Assembly (NCBI RefSeq): GCF_014644435.1
Contig: NZ_BMKR01000003.1
Location: 248,001 to 312,000, forward strand
Reading direction: 5' to 3'
Length of the DNA: 64,000 bases
Source of the DNA: Paenibacillus albidus
GTDB lineage: Bacteria > Bacillota > Bacilli > Paenibacillales > Paenibacillaceae
Positions 41,601 to 49,208 of this stretch are shown in pieces. The first letter of the stretch is position 1. Each line of letters starts with the position of its first letter. A program made the translations under genes and the position numbers. Under the pieces are notes generated by a model. It searched no databases, was not told the origin of the DNA, and was given only the letters and a program-made list of their open reading frames with translations.

Positions 41601-43031
41601 GGTATTGATGTAATTTGCCACATACCATTTCTGTGCATCAGTCACGATCTGAACGGTAGGATCATCCTGCACCATGGCAAAATAACTGTTCAATGGCGCC
41701 GTGGTCTCGCCCAGCTTGGTGTCGGTGTAGACACGGGTCGCCTCATGATCGGCCATAATCGCCGCATCGATGGCCGGATTAGGGTCAACGTTCGGAATAT
41801 TCTTGTTCACTCCGTCCACCTTGACCGTCTGGTAGATCGAACGGGTAGACGATTTGGAGTCAGCTTTATTCACTCCCCATTTCCCGTCGCCGCCCTTCTC
41901 CAGCTTAAGGTCAATGAGGCCCAGATAAGCGCCGCCGTAGCCGGCTTGTACAGCCGGAGTCCCGTTAATGTGTCCATACACATTGTCTACAACGGATACC
42001 CCCTCTTGGTTATAAGGCTGCCCGGTAGCCGGATCCTTAAAGGATACATCCAGCGTGGCATTATTTCCTGTCGGGAATACCTTATGGGTATGCGAGAACG
42101 TAATGGCATCAATGCCCTGAACTTTACTGAGTTCATTGACTGCATTCTCGGAGAGTGCTCCACCCTCGGCGGCAGTAGCATCAAAGCCGGAGTGCGCCAT
42201 AGCTACGATAACCTCTGCACCTTTCGCCTTCATCTCAGGGATGAATTTACGGGCGGTCTCGGCAATATCCTTGGCAATGACCTTGCCCTCCAGGTTCACC
42301 TTGTCCCACTCCATAATTTGCGGGGTTACCAGACCGATTAGGCCTACTTTCACCGTATACTCGACGCCATTTTTATCTTTTACTACTTTAGGGATAATTT
42401 GATAGGCTTCAAAAGCATTTACATCATTATCCGGATTATTATCATGATCATCTTTATACACGTTTGCACTCAGATAAGGGAACTTTGCTTCAGTATCCGA
42501 TGCATTGCTGGTGCTTCCCTCCACGGTGCGCTTCAAGAACTCCAGACCATAGTTAAATTCATGGTTCCCCATAGTGGCCGCATCATATTTCATAATATTC
42601 ATAGCCGCAATCATGGGATGGATTTTGCTGTCATTTTTTGGTTCCATAAACCCCGAATGCTGAGCCACATACGTACCCAGCGGAGTACCTTGAATCAGGT
42701 CGCCGTTGTCGAGGAGGAGATTGTTGATTTGCTCGTCTCTGGCATAAGTAACCAGAGTAGCCGTACGGTCCAGACCGACCGTTACCGAAGGTGCATCTTT
42801 AAAATAATCCCAACCGTACACATTGGTATGTACATCCGTTGTGCTCATAATCCGGAGATCAACTGTTACAGATTCCGCTACAGATTCCGTTCCAGGTTCC
42901 AACGGAGTCGCCTCGGCTTTGCCTGCACCCCAAACGGTGCCTACAGCCACTCCGCCCAGCACTTGCATAGACAATACTGCAGTGGCCAGCACGGATGCCA
43001 TCGGCTTGTTCCATTTTGTCTTCCATCCCAT
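38607..43031 (-). CDS. SLH-anchored bifunctional 5'-nucleotidase / cyclic phosphodiesterase (YfkN-like)
   Basis: From the ATG at 43031 (GGGGAGGA 11 bases upstream) the product is 1474 residues with a signal peptide (VLATAVLSMQVLGGVAVGTVWG). Two complete metallophosphoesterase plus 5'-nucleotidase-C modules follow each other: the first has IMSTTDVHTNVYG, DNGDLIQGTPLG and MGNHEFNYG; the second IGINDFHGQLD, NGDSVGASAP and LGNHEFDQG. This is the architecture of B. subtilis YfkN. A Gly/Ser and Pro/Thr/Ala linker and three SLH repeats form the last ~270 residues. It hydrolyses extracellular nucleotides and 2',3'-cyclic nucleotides at the cell surface to release nucleoside and phosphate. B. subtilis YfkN is sortase-linked, whereas here the anchor is SLH. 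Confidence 0.93.
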   Translation of the reverse strand: MGWKTKWNKPMASVLATAVLSMQVLGGVAVGTVWGAGKAEATPLEPGTESVAESVTVDLRIMSTTDVHTNVYGWDYFKDAPSVTVGLDRTATLVTYARDEQINNLLLDNGDLIQGTPLGTYVAQHSGFMEPKNDSKIHPMIAAMNIMKYDAATMGNHEFNYGLEFLKRTVEGSTSNASDTEAKFPYLSANVYKDDHDNNPDNDVNAFEAYQIIPKVVKDKNGVEYTVKVGLIGLVTPQIMEWDKVNLEGKVIAKDIAETARKFIPEMKAKGAEVIVAMAHSGFDATAAEGGALSENAVNELSKVQGIDAITFSHTHKVFPTGNNATLDVSFKDPATGQPYNQEGVSVVDNVYGHINGTPAVQAGYGGAYLGLIDLKLEKGGDGKWGVNKADSKSSTRSIYQTVKVDGVNKNIPNVDPNPAIDAAIMADHEATRVYTDTKLGETTAPLNSYFAMVQDDPTVQIVTDAQKWYVANYINTNLPQYKDLPILSVGAPFKAGRNGPSEYTAIKQGNLTIRSASDLYLYDNTLKAIKVKGSTVKEWLEMSAGAFNTIKPELTTEQPLLSETFQVFNFDVIDGIKYRIDVTKEPKYGVDGKLINPKSSRVKNVTFNGAPLNLNQEFIVVTNNYRASGGGNFPTVKGSEMIVDSQEENRQILMDYITAKGTIDPTADGNWSLAPLPASTNVTFTSTPDAAAVLPASITDTGKRNGKDFGIYKFDLSNQEPLAPEDVEVHLIGINDFHGQLDTVSTVSGKSVGTAAILAAYLKEARAKYPNTLLFHNGDSVGASAPVSSLEKDEPTMEWMNLMKFDVGSLGNHEFDQGVAALKAQIFGGPNPKDTKIIHAGANFDYINANAVDAATGKPIIKPYVIKNVGGIDIGFIGLVTKSTPSKVSPAGTEGVRFLSVEEEVAAVNKYAKELQDQGVETIIVLAHDPASTKDGVTTGEAADLAKALPADSPIDVIVAGDNHALANGTVNNKLIVQAYSYGTAFEDIKLVIDSDTKDVKVKTATVESTFHEGKTPDAETAALVKKYLDKHPELTKPVGTTDGTVTRTDTYTKESALGNLIADAMRSANFEDGAGPADFAFMNPGGIRADLPSGNVTFGDLAKVQPFGNTLVKLTLTGAQIKTLLEQQWNVKADGTADIKTLQISGLKYTANMYLPVAERISSLTLTDGTPINPNQNYTAVVNNFMAAGGDNYKVLTQASKSLAGPIDLDVFYNYIVKTFQGGPIKAVIEGRITNNMAPVSTPAPGGGSGGGSGGGTVPVPTATPTPAPSATPSATPAATATPAATAAPALTFKDLGKVAWAKEAIEFLYEKGIINGLDANTFAPAKNVTRAEFVTMLVRALNLQATGAASKFSDVKAGAWYADYIAAAVQSELVKGTGNGKFEPGREITREEMAIMVANALKEKLQPVDNNAELSKFGDKASIASYAKESVAQLTKLGIINGVGAAKFAPKSIANRAQAAVIVYRMLEQAS

Positions 43032-43082
43032 AAAGTAGTAATCCTCCCCTATGAATCTCTCAAATTTAAACATTGCGGGGAT

Positions 43083-43088
43083 ATTATA
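43083..43088 (-). promoter_or_regulatory. Predicted -10 of the nucleotidase gene, possible Pho box upstream
   Basis: Minus strand TATAAT (43088-43083) with a poor -35 (TTGATA at 19 bases). Further upstream, TTAACA and TTTACA occur about two helical turns apart, resembling PhoP half-sites, but intervening hexamers do not fit. A Pho link would suit a phosphate-scavenging enzyme; evidence is weak. Confidence 0.35.
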
Positions 43089-43298
43089 TCACACAACTCT
43101 CAGGGAATATCAATAGTTTTGTAAAATTGATAGTGAATTATGTTAAATATACTAACACATCAAGAAGGGGATACGGAATGTATGAAGCTTCCCGGATAAT
43201 AATTTTCTCAGATCTGATTTAGAGAGCGCTTAAATGGTTAATCATGGATGGGAGTTTGTCCCAAATGATAATAACCGTTTAGAAGGAGCTTGAATCGA

Positions 43299-44744
43299 AT
43301 GAAGAAGATGTTGGCCGCGGTATTGTGCTGTACGCTGCTCTTGCTGTGCATTCCTGCCTGGGGAGCTGCCGCCGATTTGCCGCTCCGGGTCGTGGTGAAC
43401 GGAGATAAGGTCTCTTTTCCGGAGAAGGCAGCCGAAGCATTTAGAGAAGCAGACGGCACCGTCTATGTAACCACCGATTTTTTACAAAAATATCTCTCTG
43501 TTACGGTAACCCAAACGGAAGATACATACATAATCAAGGATACCACCCGTACCGTTAAGCTAATTGCAGGCGAAAGCTATTACGAGATGAATGGCAAGCG
43601 GCAAGAGCTGACCGCCCCATCCATCAAGCGCCCGCCTTATCTGTTCGTGCCTCTTCAGACCTTCTGGCAAGCATTCGGCCAAAAGTATGAGTGGGACGCC
43701 GCTGTGGAAACTTCCTATCTAACGTTTGAGAAGGCAACTGAAAGCGAAGCACCGGCTGTTCCAAAAACTCCCGAGCCCTCCGTCGCCCCCGCAGATGCTG
43801 CCAAATGGGACAGTAAATACGCCGAAGCCAATGGAAATATGGCTAACTGGGGCAATGCCGCCTCCGACGGGAAATATCATTACTATGTAAAAGCTGAAAA
43901 TAACAATACGGACACTCTGTTCCGTTATGACACACAGACCCGTAAAACCAAGAAATTATTAAATACAAAAAGCATTTATAATCTCATGTTTGTGGACGAC
44001 TGGATTTATTACCTGGGTACGACCAACTATCGGAATGATGCCTATGACATCTACAAAATCAAAAAGGACGGCACAAACAAAAGCAAGGTAACCAACATGA
44101 CCAATCTGACCCGCTTCATGTACATTGATAACGGATGGATCTATTTCAGCTATTGGAACAAGGATAACAATTTGTACAAAATGAAGCTGAACGGCACCTC
44201 GTTAACCAGGCTGTCCAGCCAGCCCGGAGTTTCCCGGATCAATATTTGGGGAGATTGGGTGTTTTTTGAGGGGGAACGCCAGCTGTTCAAGGTGAACAAG
44301 GATGGCAAGAATGAGAAGCTGATCTCTCCCGCCGAGCGTTATTTCATAACTGCAGGGGGCAAAATCTATCTTGGCGGCTTCGACGGCGATCTCTCCAAGG
44401 TGTCCACAGACGGCACCTCTTTTGAGCAGAGTTTTCTTGTGGCGGAAGATGCCTATGGTATGCCCGATATTACCGCCGTCAATATGCGCGGTGAGTACAT
44501 CTACTACTATGAAAAAGACGACAACCGCATCATAAGAGTGAACCGGAACGGAACAGGCAAGTCCTCCTTTGTCACCCTGCTTACAGATTACAGTGTCAAC
44601 ACCATCAATATTGCCGGCAACTGGATGTACTACGATGCGGTTCTGGCCAACGGTCCGGGAGGAAGAATCACCCAACGCAATCTCTACCGCATCGAACTCA
44701 AAAGCGGGAACAAGCCGGAGCTGATCTATTCCATACGGGTATGA
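43299..44744 (+). CDS. Secreted stalk-domain / DUF5050-like beta-propeller protein
   Basis: The start is the ATG at 43299, with AGAAGGAG 10 bases upstream (a TTG at 43290 is too close). The 481-residue protein has a signal peptide (MLAAVLCCTLLLLCIPAWGAAA) and a copper-amine-oxidase-N-like 'stalk' domain (VVVNGDKVSFPEKA to FVPLQTFWQAFG, about 25-140). A Pro-rich linker and six or so repeats of the form 'DNGWIYFSYWNKDNNLYKMK' follow, typical of DUF5050 propellers. No catalytic motif is visible; a cell-surface binding or sensing role is possible. Its stop abuts the stop of the converging GH18 gene with no spacer and no separate terminator. Confidence 0.8.
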   Translation: MKKMLAAVLCCTLLLLCIPAWGAAADLPLRVVVNGDKVSFPEKAAEAFREADGTVYVTTDFLQKYLSVTVTQTEDTYIIKDTTRTVKLIAGESYYEMNGKRQELTAPSIKRPPYLFVPLQTFWQAFGQKYEWDAAVETSYLTFEKATESEAPAVPKTPEPSVAPADAAKWDSKYAEANGNMANWGNAASDGKYHYYVKAENNNTDTLFRYDTQTRKTKKLLNTKSIYNLMFVDDWIYYLGTTNYRNDAYDIYKIKKDGTNKSKVTNMTNLTRFMYIDNGWIYFSYWNKDNNLYKMKLNGTSLTRLSSQPGVSRINIWGDWVFFEGERQLFKVNKDGKNEKLISPAERYFITAGGKIYLGGFDGDLSKVSTDGTSFEQSFLVAEDAYGMPDITAVNMRGEYIYYYEKDDNRIIRVNRNGTGKSSFVTLLTDYSVNTINIAGNWMYYDAVLANGPGGRITQRNLYRIELKSGNKPELIYSIRV

Positions 44745-46031
44745 TTACCTTTTTACAACCTCAAAATTATCTTGCAGAAGCAGCCAGTTCTGCGGAAAAG
44801 GGAGCCCCAGCTTCCAATAGCTGATTCCCCGCAGACCCAGCTCTTTCACCAGATCAAATTTAGCCTGAATGGACCGGGCATCTTCAAACCATACTTTGTG
44901 GCGTTTGCCTGAATCATCGGTGTACTCAAAATATGGAGCCTGGTCCTTATAATCATATTGAATGGCCGCCTGCTCTTCTCTGGCCAGGTCAATCGCCGCC
45001 TGCGGGCTCAGGGCTTTGGCATACGGTCCTCCCGGTACATAAGGAAGCGTCCAATCATAGCCGTATAAATTCTGCCCCATCATAATCTTCGTCGCCGGCA
45101 TTTCGCTTAGGGCATACTCCAGCACTTGACGGACAGGGCCAATCGGCGACACCGGCATTGGAGGCCCTCCGCTATATCCCCATTCATACGTCATAAGGAT
45201 CACAAAATCAGCCACCTCACCGTGCATCTTGTAATCATGGGCTGTATACCAGGCCCCGGTCTGGGCGGCGCTTGTTTTGGGTGCCAAAGCCGTGGACAAT
45301 AAGAACCCTTCCTTGTGAATCCGTTCCGCAGCTTTCCGTAGAAAGACATTATACGCTTCACGGTCAGCCGGCTTCAGGAATTCAAAATCAAAGTGGATGT
45401 CCCTAAAATTCAGTTCCTTGGCCACGCGGATAATATGGTCCAGCATCCGGTTCTGCACAGCTTGATCATTTACAATCAGACTTCCCAGCTCTGAGCTGAA
45501 TTGTCCATTCTCCAGATTGGTCAGAACCATCATCAAGGTCACCCGGTTCTCAGCGGCTATCGTAGGCAGCTCACCCAGCGGAGGCGCCTGCAAAGAACCA
45601 TCCCTTTGGACCTCAAAGCTGAATGGGGCAAGATATGTAAGGTCCGGCGCAGCTTCCTTGGCTGCATTACTCAAACTTGGGGATACCGCTTCACCCCTCG
45701 GCTCCAGATAGGCATTAATTTCGGCAGAACGCCTGGGTGCAGGCGGGATATATAAACGAAGCCCTACTTTTAAAGGCTGATTCAGAGACAACGCGTTGAT
45801 ATCGGCCAGCGTATTAACATTAACGCCATACCTTCGTGCAATACTATACAGACTGTCTCCGGATTGCACCCAATAATAGCTGCCGATGATCGGGATGACC
45901 AGCGCCTGCTGGACCACAAGCCTGCCTGGATCAGACAACTGATTCGCCTCGGCAATATCATCCATAGGCACCCCGTAGGCATTCGCAATTCCATATAATG
46001 TCTGCCCCGGTTGAACCACATGAATTTGCAT
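44745..46031 (-). CDS. LysM-GH18 spore peptidoglycan hydrolase (SleL/YaaH-like)
   Basis: The product is 428 residues from the ATG at 46031. Two LysM repeats (IHVVQPGQTLYGIANAYGVP and YYWVQSGDSLYSIARRYGVN) are followed by a GH18 barrel whose catalytic motif reads DIHFDFEF, the form seen in YaaH/SleL rather than the canonical DxxDxDxE. Such enzymes are N-acetylglucosaminidases acting on cortex fragments during spore germination. There is no signal peptide, consistent with mother-cell synthesis and LysM targeting to the forespore. Length matches YaaH (427). Several paralogues of this type exist in spore formers, so the exact orthologue is not assigned. Confidence 0.88.
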   Translation of the reverse strand: MQIHVVQPGQTLYGIANAYGVPMDDIAEANQLSDPGRLVVQQALVIPIIGSYYWVQSGDSLYSIARRYGVNVNTLADINALSLNQPLKVGLRLYIPPAPRRSAEINAYLEPRGEAVSPSLSNAAKEAAPDLTYLAPFSFEVQRDGSLQAPPLGELPTIAAENRVTLMMVLTNLENGQFSSELGSLIVNDQAVQNRMLDHIIRVAKELNFRDIHFDFEFLKPADREAYNVFLRKAAERIHKEGFLLSTALAPKTSAAQTGAWYTAHDYKMHGEVADFVILMTYEWGYSGGPPMPVSPIGPVRQVLEYALSEMPATKIMMGQNLYGYDWTLPYVPGGPYAKALSPQAAIDLAREEQAAIQYDYKDQAPYFEYTDDSGKRHKVWFEDARSIQAKFDLVKELGLRGISYWKLGLPFPQNWLLLQDNFEVVKR

Positions 46032-46217
46032 GTCCTCACCCTCTCTCATTCATTCCCAAGGAATACATCCAGCCTTATTCTATTCGGCTCCACTTAAGGG
46101 TATACCTCAGCGAACCGCATATTTCCCGAAAAAACAAGGTCTGTGAGTAACCAGCACAAGCACCCCGTAAACTTCCGAGTAGTATAGAGTAAACCAATTG
46201 TGAGGTGAGCTGCTGCA

Positions 46218-46616
46218 ATGGCAAAAACAAAATCAACAACGATCCGCAAACAGGCCAAACAACTTAAAGGGCGTCCCGTCTGCGTTACACTGCACGATGG
46301 CAGTTCCTATGTAGGCTTCATCACCGGCTTTGAGAAGGATGGGCTAATTTTCTCCAGACAGTACAACTATACGCGCAAGAACAAAACATCCAGAAAAACC
46401 TCTTCCTCCCGTTCGCGCAAGGCCGCGGTCTCCGGCTTCATGCCTTTGCTTGGATCTTTTTTTGGCGGGGCAGGAGGAGCTGCAGGCGGGGGTCTCGGCG
46501 GAATCATGGGAATGATCGGAATGGTGCAGAAAGTCATGCCGCTGATGAAAATGGGCTATAACGTGATTAAATCCATCCGGCCTTTTATTGGCGGACTTAA
46601 AAGCTTTATGGGGTAG
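46218..46616 (+). CDS. Unrecognised small basic protein with Gly-rich hydrophobic tail
   Basis: A 132-residue product with GAGGTGA about 9 bases before the ATG. I do not recognise the family. The N-terminal half is basic and contains KGRPVCVTLHDGSSYVGFIT, which reads like a small beta-barrel (LSm- or KOW-like) strand pattern, then a Lys/Arg/Ser-rich stretch. The C-terminal half is Gly/Met-rich and hydrophobic (FFGGAGGAAGGGLGGIMGMI then VMPLMKMGYNVIKSI), possibly membrane- or coat-associating. The neighbouring spore-lytic gene and the Gly-rich tail make a spore-associated role conceivable but unproven. A long-stem terminator follows. Confidence 0.6.
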   Translation: MAKTKSTTIRKQAKQLKGRPVCVTLHDGSSYVGFITGFEKDGLIFSRQYNYTRKNKTSRKTSSSRSRKAAVSGFMPLLGSFFGGAGGAAGGGLGGIMGMIGMVQKVMPLMKMGYNVIKSIRPFIGGLKSFMG

Positions 46617-46636
46617 GCTTCAGGATCAAAAGCACA

Positions 46637-46701
46637 AGCCGCTCCCATACAATGTACTCCTGAATTTTATTGGAGGAGGAATTGTACGGGAGCGGTTTTT
46701 T
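46637..46701 (+). terminator. Long-stem intrinsic terminator
   Basis: CCGCTCCC-TACAAT (46639-46653) pairs with ATTGTA-GGGAGCGG (46681-46695), with an inner ACTCC/GGAGG extension and TTTTTT afterwards. It ends the small basic protein gene. Confidence 0.85.
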
Positions 46702-46770
46702 GCTGACTATCGGGTTGAAAAAGGACAAGCCCATGGCACCGCTGAATTCTTCTTGCAAGTGCGAAAAATT

Positions 46771-46799
46771 TTAAGAAAACAAAGCTTTTATGCTACACT
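46771..46799 (+). promoter_or_regulatory. Predicted sigma-A promoter with extended -10
   Basis: TTAAGA (46771-46776), 17-base spacer, TACACT (46794-46799) preceded by TGC. It lies 51 bases before the next gene. Confidence 0.55.
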
Positions 46800-46850
46800 G
46801 GCTGTAACGTACATCATTAGGAAAAAATACGGAAAGGCAGGACTGGAATA

Positions 46851-47594
46851 ATGACCTACGCGTTCAGTATTAAGCCGCAAACCTATATGGCCTTTGACAG
46901 TGAAGAGGTACTGATCGATCAATGCAAAGAGTGGGGGCTGCTCTCGGAGAAAGCCGCCAAAAGCAAAACCTTCTATTATAAAGGAAACGGACTGAATGTG
47001 CCCTGCAGCATTATCGGCCTCGTCGATGATATGACGTCTGTGATCCAGCTCGACAACGGCCAGCAGCACTGCATCCATCCTTCCTATCTGAAGGAAATGC
47101 AGGCCGCCAGCTATGGATCGAGAAGTTCGGCCGCCGCAGAACCGCAGGCCGAGCGTACGGTGGAGACCCCCGCACAAGACGATGAAGCCGCAGCGGCGGA
47201 GGTCCCGCAGGAGCGTCAGGCTCCCATCTCCGAAGCGGGCGCTGCCGAGCAGCCCAAAGTGAAAGCCGCCCGGACCAGAACGCCCAAGATTGAGCTGCCG
47301 GAAGGCAAAGTGAAACTCTCTGCTACGGTCAAAGAGTTCACAACCGTGCCCAACCACTTTTCCGACAATGACGATGAGATCGTAGTCTATGAAGCAGTGT
47401 CGATCACTGAGACCGAACCGGAAGTCGCCTTGGGTGAAGCCTGGTCCAGCTATAGTGCCACCCTTAAAAAGCAGGAGCTCGAAGTAGGCGACCAGCTCAC
47501 TTTTGAAGCCAAGATCGTTAAGAAGAAGCTGACCAAGCACCCTGTACCCTATAAGATCAACAACCCGGCCAAAATCAAAAAGGCCGCGGATTGA
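46851..47594 (+). CDS. Unrecognised two-domain protein
   Basis: A 247-residue cytoplasmic protein with AGGCAGGA about 8 bases upstream. I do not recognise the family. Residues 1-85 form a compact domain (FYYKGNGLNVPCSIIGLVDD, VIQLDNGQQHCIHPSYLKEM). An Ala/Glu/Pro-rich linker (about 90-145) leads to a second domain (KVKLSATVKEFTTVPNHFSD to the Lys-rich end). The second part has the strand pattern of an OB- or translation-factor-like beta barrel, which is only an impression. The product is acidic in the linker and basic at the tail. It has its own promoter and terminator. Confidence 0.6.
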   Translation: MTYAFSIKPQTYMAFDSEEVLIDQCKEWGLLSEKAAKSKTFYYKGNGLNVPCSIIGLVDDMTSVIQLDNGQQHCIHPSYLKEMQAASYGSRSSAAAEPQAERTVETPAQDDEAAAAEVPQERQAPISEAGAAEQPKVKAARTRTPKIELPEGKVKLSATVKEFTTVPNHFSDNDDEIVVYEAVSITETEPEVALGEAWSSYSATLKKQELEVGDQLTFEAKIVKKKLTKHPVPYKINNPAKIKKAAD

Positions 47595-47623
47595 GTCTTG
47601 TTTTGAAGTCTTGTATCAAATGA

Positions 47624-47673
47624 AGCATGCCAATAGCCCGCCCCAATAAAAGGGGACGGGCTATTGGCATGCT
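47624..47673 (+). terminator. 17-bp inverted repeat, probable terminator
   Basis: AGCATGCCAATAGCCCG (47624-47640) and CGGGCTATTGGCATGCT (47657-47673) are exact complements, with CCCC/GGGG pairing inside the loop. The T-run is poor, so termination efficiency is uncertain. It can serve either strand. Confidence 0.7.
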
Positions 47674-47698
47674 CGTTAAGTTATTTAAATCTTCATGC

Positions 47699-48035
47699 TT
47701 AAGGAGTCGGCATGCCACCGTTGGCGTTCAGCGTCTCTCCGCTAATGTAGCTGGATTCCTGACTGGCCAGGAATACGTAAGCGGGAGCCATCTCGGCAGG
47801 CTGGCCCGGACGGCCGAGTGGTGTTTTGGCCCCAAAATCCTTGAGGACTTCCTCGGGCTGCCCGCCTGACACTTGAAGAGGTGTCCATACCGGACCGGGA
47901 GCTACGACATTCACCCGGATTCATTTCCCCCTCAAGGCCGGGAGGTTTCTGCTGCTGCTGAAATTCCGGTCCGGCTTTCGTGTACTGGGTGGTAGGGTCC
48001 TGAATCCTTCTAATGTAACCGGGTTGTTTCGGATC
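47699..48035 (-). pseudogene. SDR oxidoreductase remnant with internal deletion
   Basis: The 3' portion (47914-47699) encodes the unmistakable C-terminus of a short-chain dehydrogenase: [50 protein letters not shown]. Just upstream, in a different frame, 48035-47930 reads DPTTQYTKAGPEFQQQQKPP followed by GLEGEMNP, the Pro/Gln-rich N-terminus typical of YhdF-like SDRs. The whole Rossmann core (TGxxxGIG motif, catalytic YxxxK) that should lie between is missing, and the two parts are out of frame. It is therefore a deleted, frameshifted gene. An intact but different SDR gene follows on the opposite strand. Confidence 0.8.
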
Positions 48036-48138
48036 TAAACAAAGGGTTCTACAACACGGACTCCGAATATGAGAGCAACATTTCGATTATCGCCTTGTGT
48101 TATACATATGAGTGAGTACAAAACAAGGAGATGTGAAT

Positions 48139-48903
48139 ATGAGGAATTTAGAAGGTAAAATCGCTTTGGTAACTGGAGCAAGTCGTGGTATTGGACGTGA
48201 GATTGCGCTGCGTTTAGCGCATGATGGCGCATTAGTCGCAGTACATTATGGAACACGGCAAGCAGAGGCAGAGGAAGTGGTCGACAACATTCAGCAAAAT
48301 GGCGGAACAGCTTTTGCCATCGGCGCTAACTTAAAGAAGTTCGACGGCGTTCACAATTTATATCAATCGTTGGATGAGGCCCTTCATAAACACACAGGCA
48401 ATAACCGTCTGGATATCCTTGTCAACAATGCCGGAATTGGTCAAGTTACGCCTGTCGAGGAGATGACAGAGGAGTCCTTTGATGAAGTAATGAACATTAA
48501 TGTAAAAGCTCCAGTCTTTATAACTCAACAGGCGTTGTCCCGTTTAAACGAGGGTGGCCGTATCATCAATATTTCCTCATTTGTTACAAGAGTAGCCTCC
48601 CCCAGTGTACTGAACTACAGTATCTCCAAAGGGGCGATCAATACGTTTACGTATGCTATGGCACAGCATTTAGGGCAACGTAATATAACGGTAAACGCTA
48701 TCCTGCCCGGCTATACCCATACAGAGATGAATGCCAGTACGTACAATAATCCCGAAAGTCAAAAGCATGTCGCAGGCCTCTCAACCTTCAACAGATGGGG
48801 AGAACCTAAGGATGTGGCTGATATCGCTGCCTTTCTGGCTTCTTCAGACAGCCGTTGGGTAACCGGTCAATTGATTGATGCAAGTGGCGGTTCTTACCTT
48901 TGA
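48139..48903 (+). CDS. Short-chain dehydrogenase/reductase (SDR)
   Basis: The 254-residue product starts at 48139 (AAGGAG 8 bases upstream; an ATG 27 bases earlier overlaps this site). The cofactor motif TGASRGIG (about 13-20), NNAGIG, ISS and catalytic YSISK are all present, and the C-terminus SRWVTGQLIDASGGSYL is typical of classical SDRs with NADP preference (Arg after the first Gly turn). It resembles 3-oxoacyl-ACP-reductase-like members, but the substrate cannot be assigned. Codon use looks more AT-rich than neighbouring genes, which may point to later acquisition. A terminator follows. Confidence 0.9.
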   Translation: MRNLEGKIALVTGASRGIGREIALRLAHDGALVAVHYGTRQAEAEEVVDNIQQNGGTAFAIGANLKKFDGVHNLYQSLDEALHKHTGNNRLDILVNNAGIGQVTPVEEMTEESFDEVMNINVKAPVFITQQALSRLNEGGRIINISSFVTRVASPSVLNYSISKGAINTFTYAMAQHLGQRNITVNAILPGYTHTEMNASTYNNPESQKHVAGLSTFNRWGEPKDVADIAAFLASSDSRWVTGQLIDASGGSYL

Positions 48904-48947
48904 TTCACCGAACTTAGAACCCGCTTAAAGTTTTAAATAACATGAAT

Positions 48948-48985
48948 AGCCCAAAGGAACAGTGAAATGTTCCTTTGGGCTTTTT
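48948..48985 (+). terminator. Intrinsic terminator after the SDR gene
   Basis: AGCCCAAAGGAAC (48948-48960) and GTTCCTTTGGGCT (48969-48981), followed by TTTT. Confidence 0.9.
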
Positions 48986-48997
48986 AATTCCTGCTTT

Positions 48998-49166
48998 TCA
49001 CAACCCACTTCCCCTACGCCTCATCCCATAACCGGCAACACCTACATGTCTTTTGACCCGGGCCATTTCTTCCTCAAAAGCTTCCTCTGTCTCCTGAACA
49101 AAATTCGCAGGCATTTCCCGACTTCAAATCGTTTAACAAGCTATACGTACTTAGGCCCACTTTCAT
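48998..49166 (-). pseudogene. Sugar phosphate isomerase/epimerase remnant
   Basis: On the minus strand an ATG at 49166 with AAGGAG about 9 bases upstream begins MKVGLSTYSLLNDLKSG, the characteristic N-terminus of Paenibacillus TIM-barrel sugar phosphate isomerase/epimerases. After about 20 codons the frame breaks. Another frame then reads FVQETEEAFEEEMARVKRHV and stops at 48998, resembling a C-terminal helix of such proteins. About 200 middle codons are missing. It lies directly downstream of the AraC sensor-regulator gene and fills most of the 305-base gap there. The C-terminal assignment is less certain than the N-terminal one. Confidence 0.6.
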
Positions 49167-49208
49167 CTTCTCAACTCCTTATGGGTATGTTACGGCCCGG
49201 ACTCCCTT

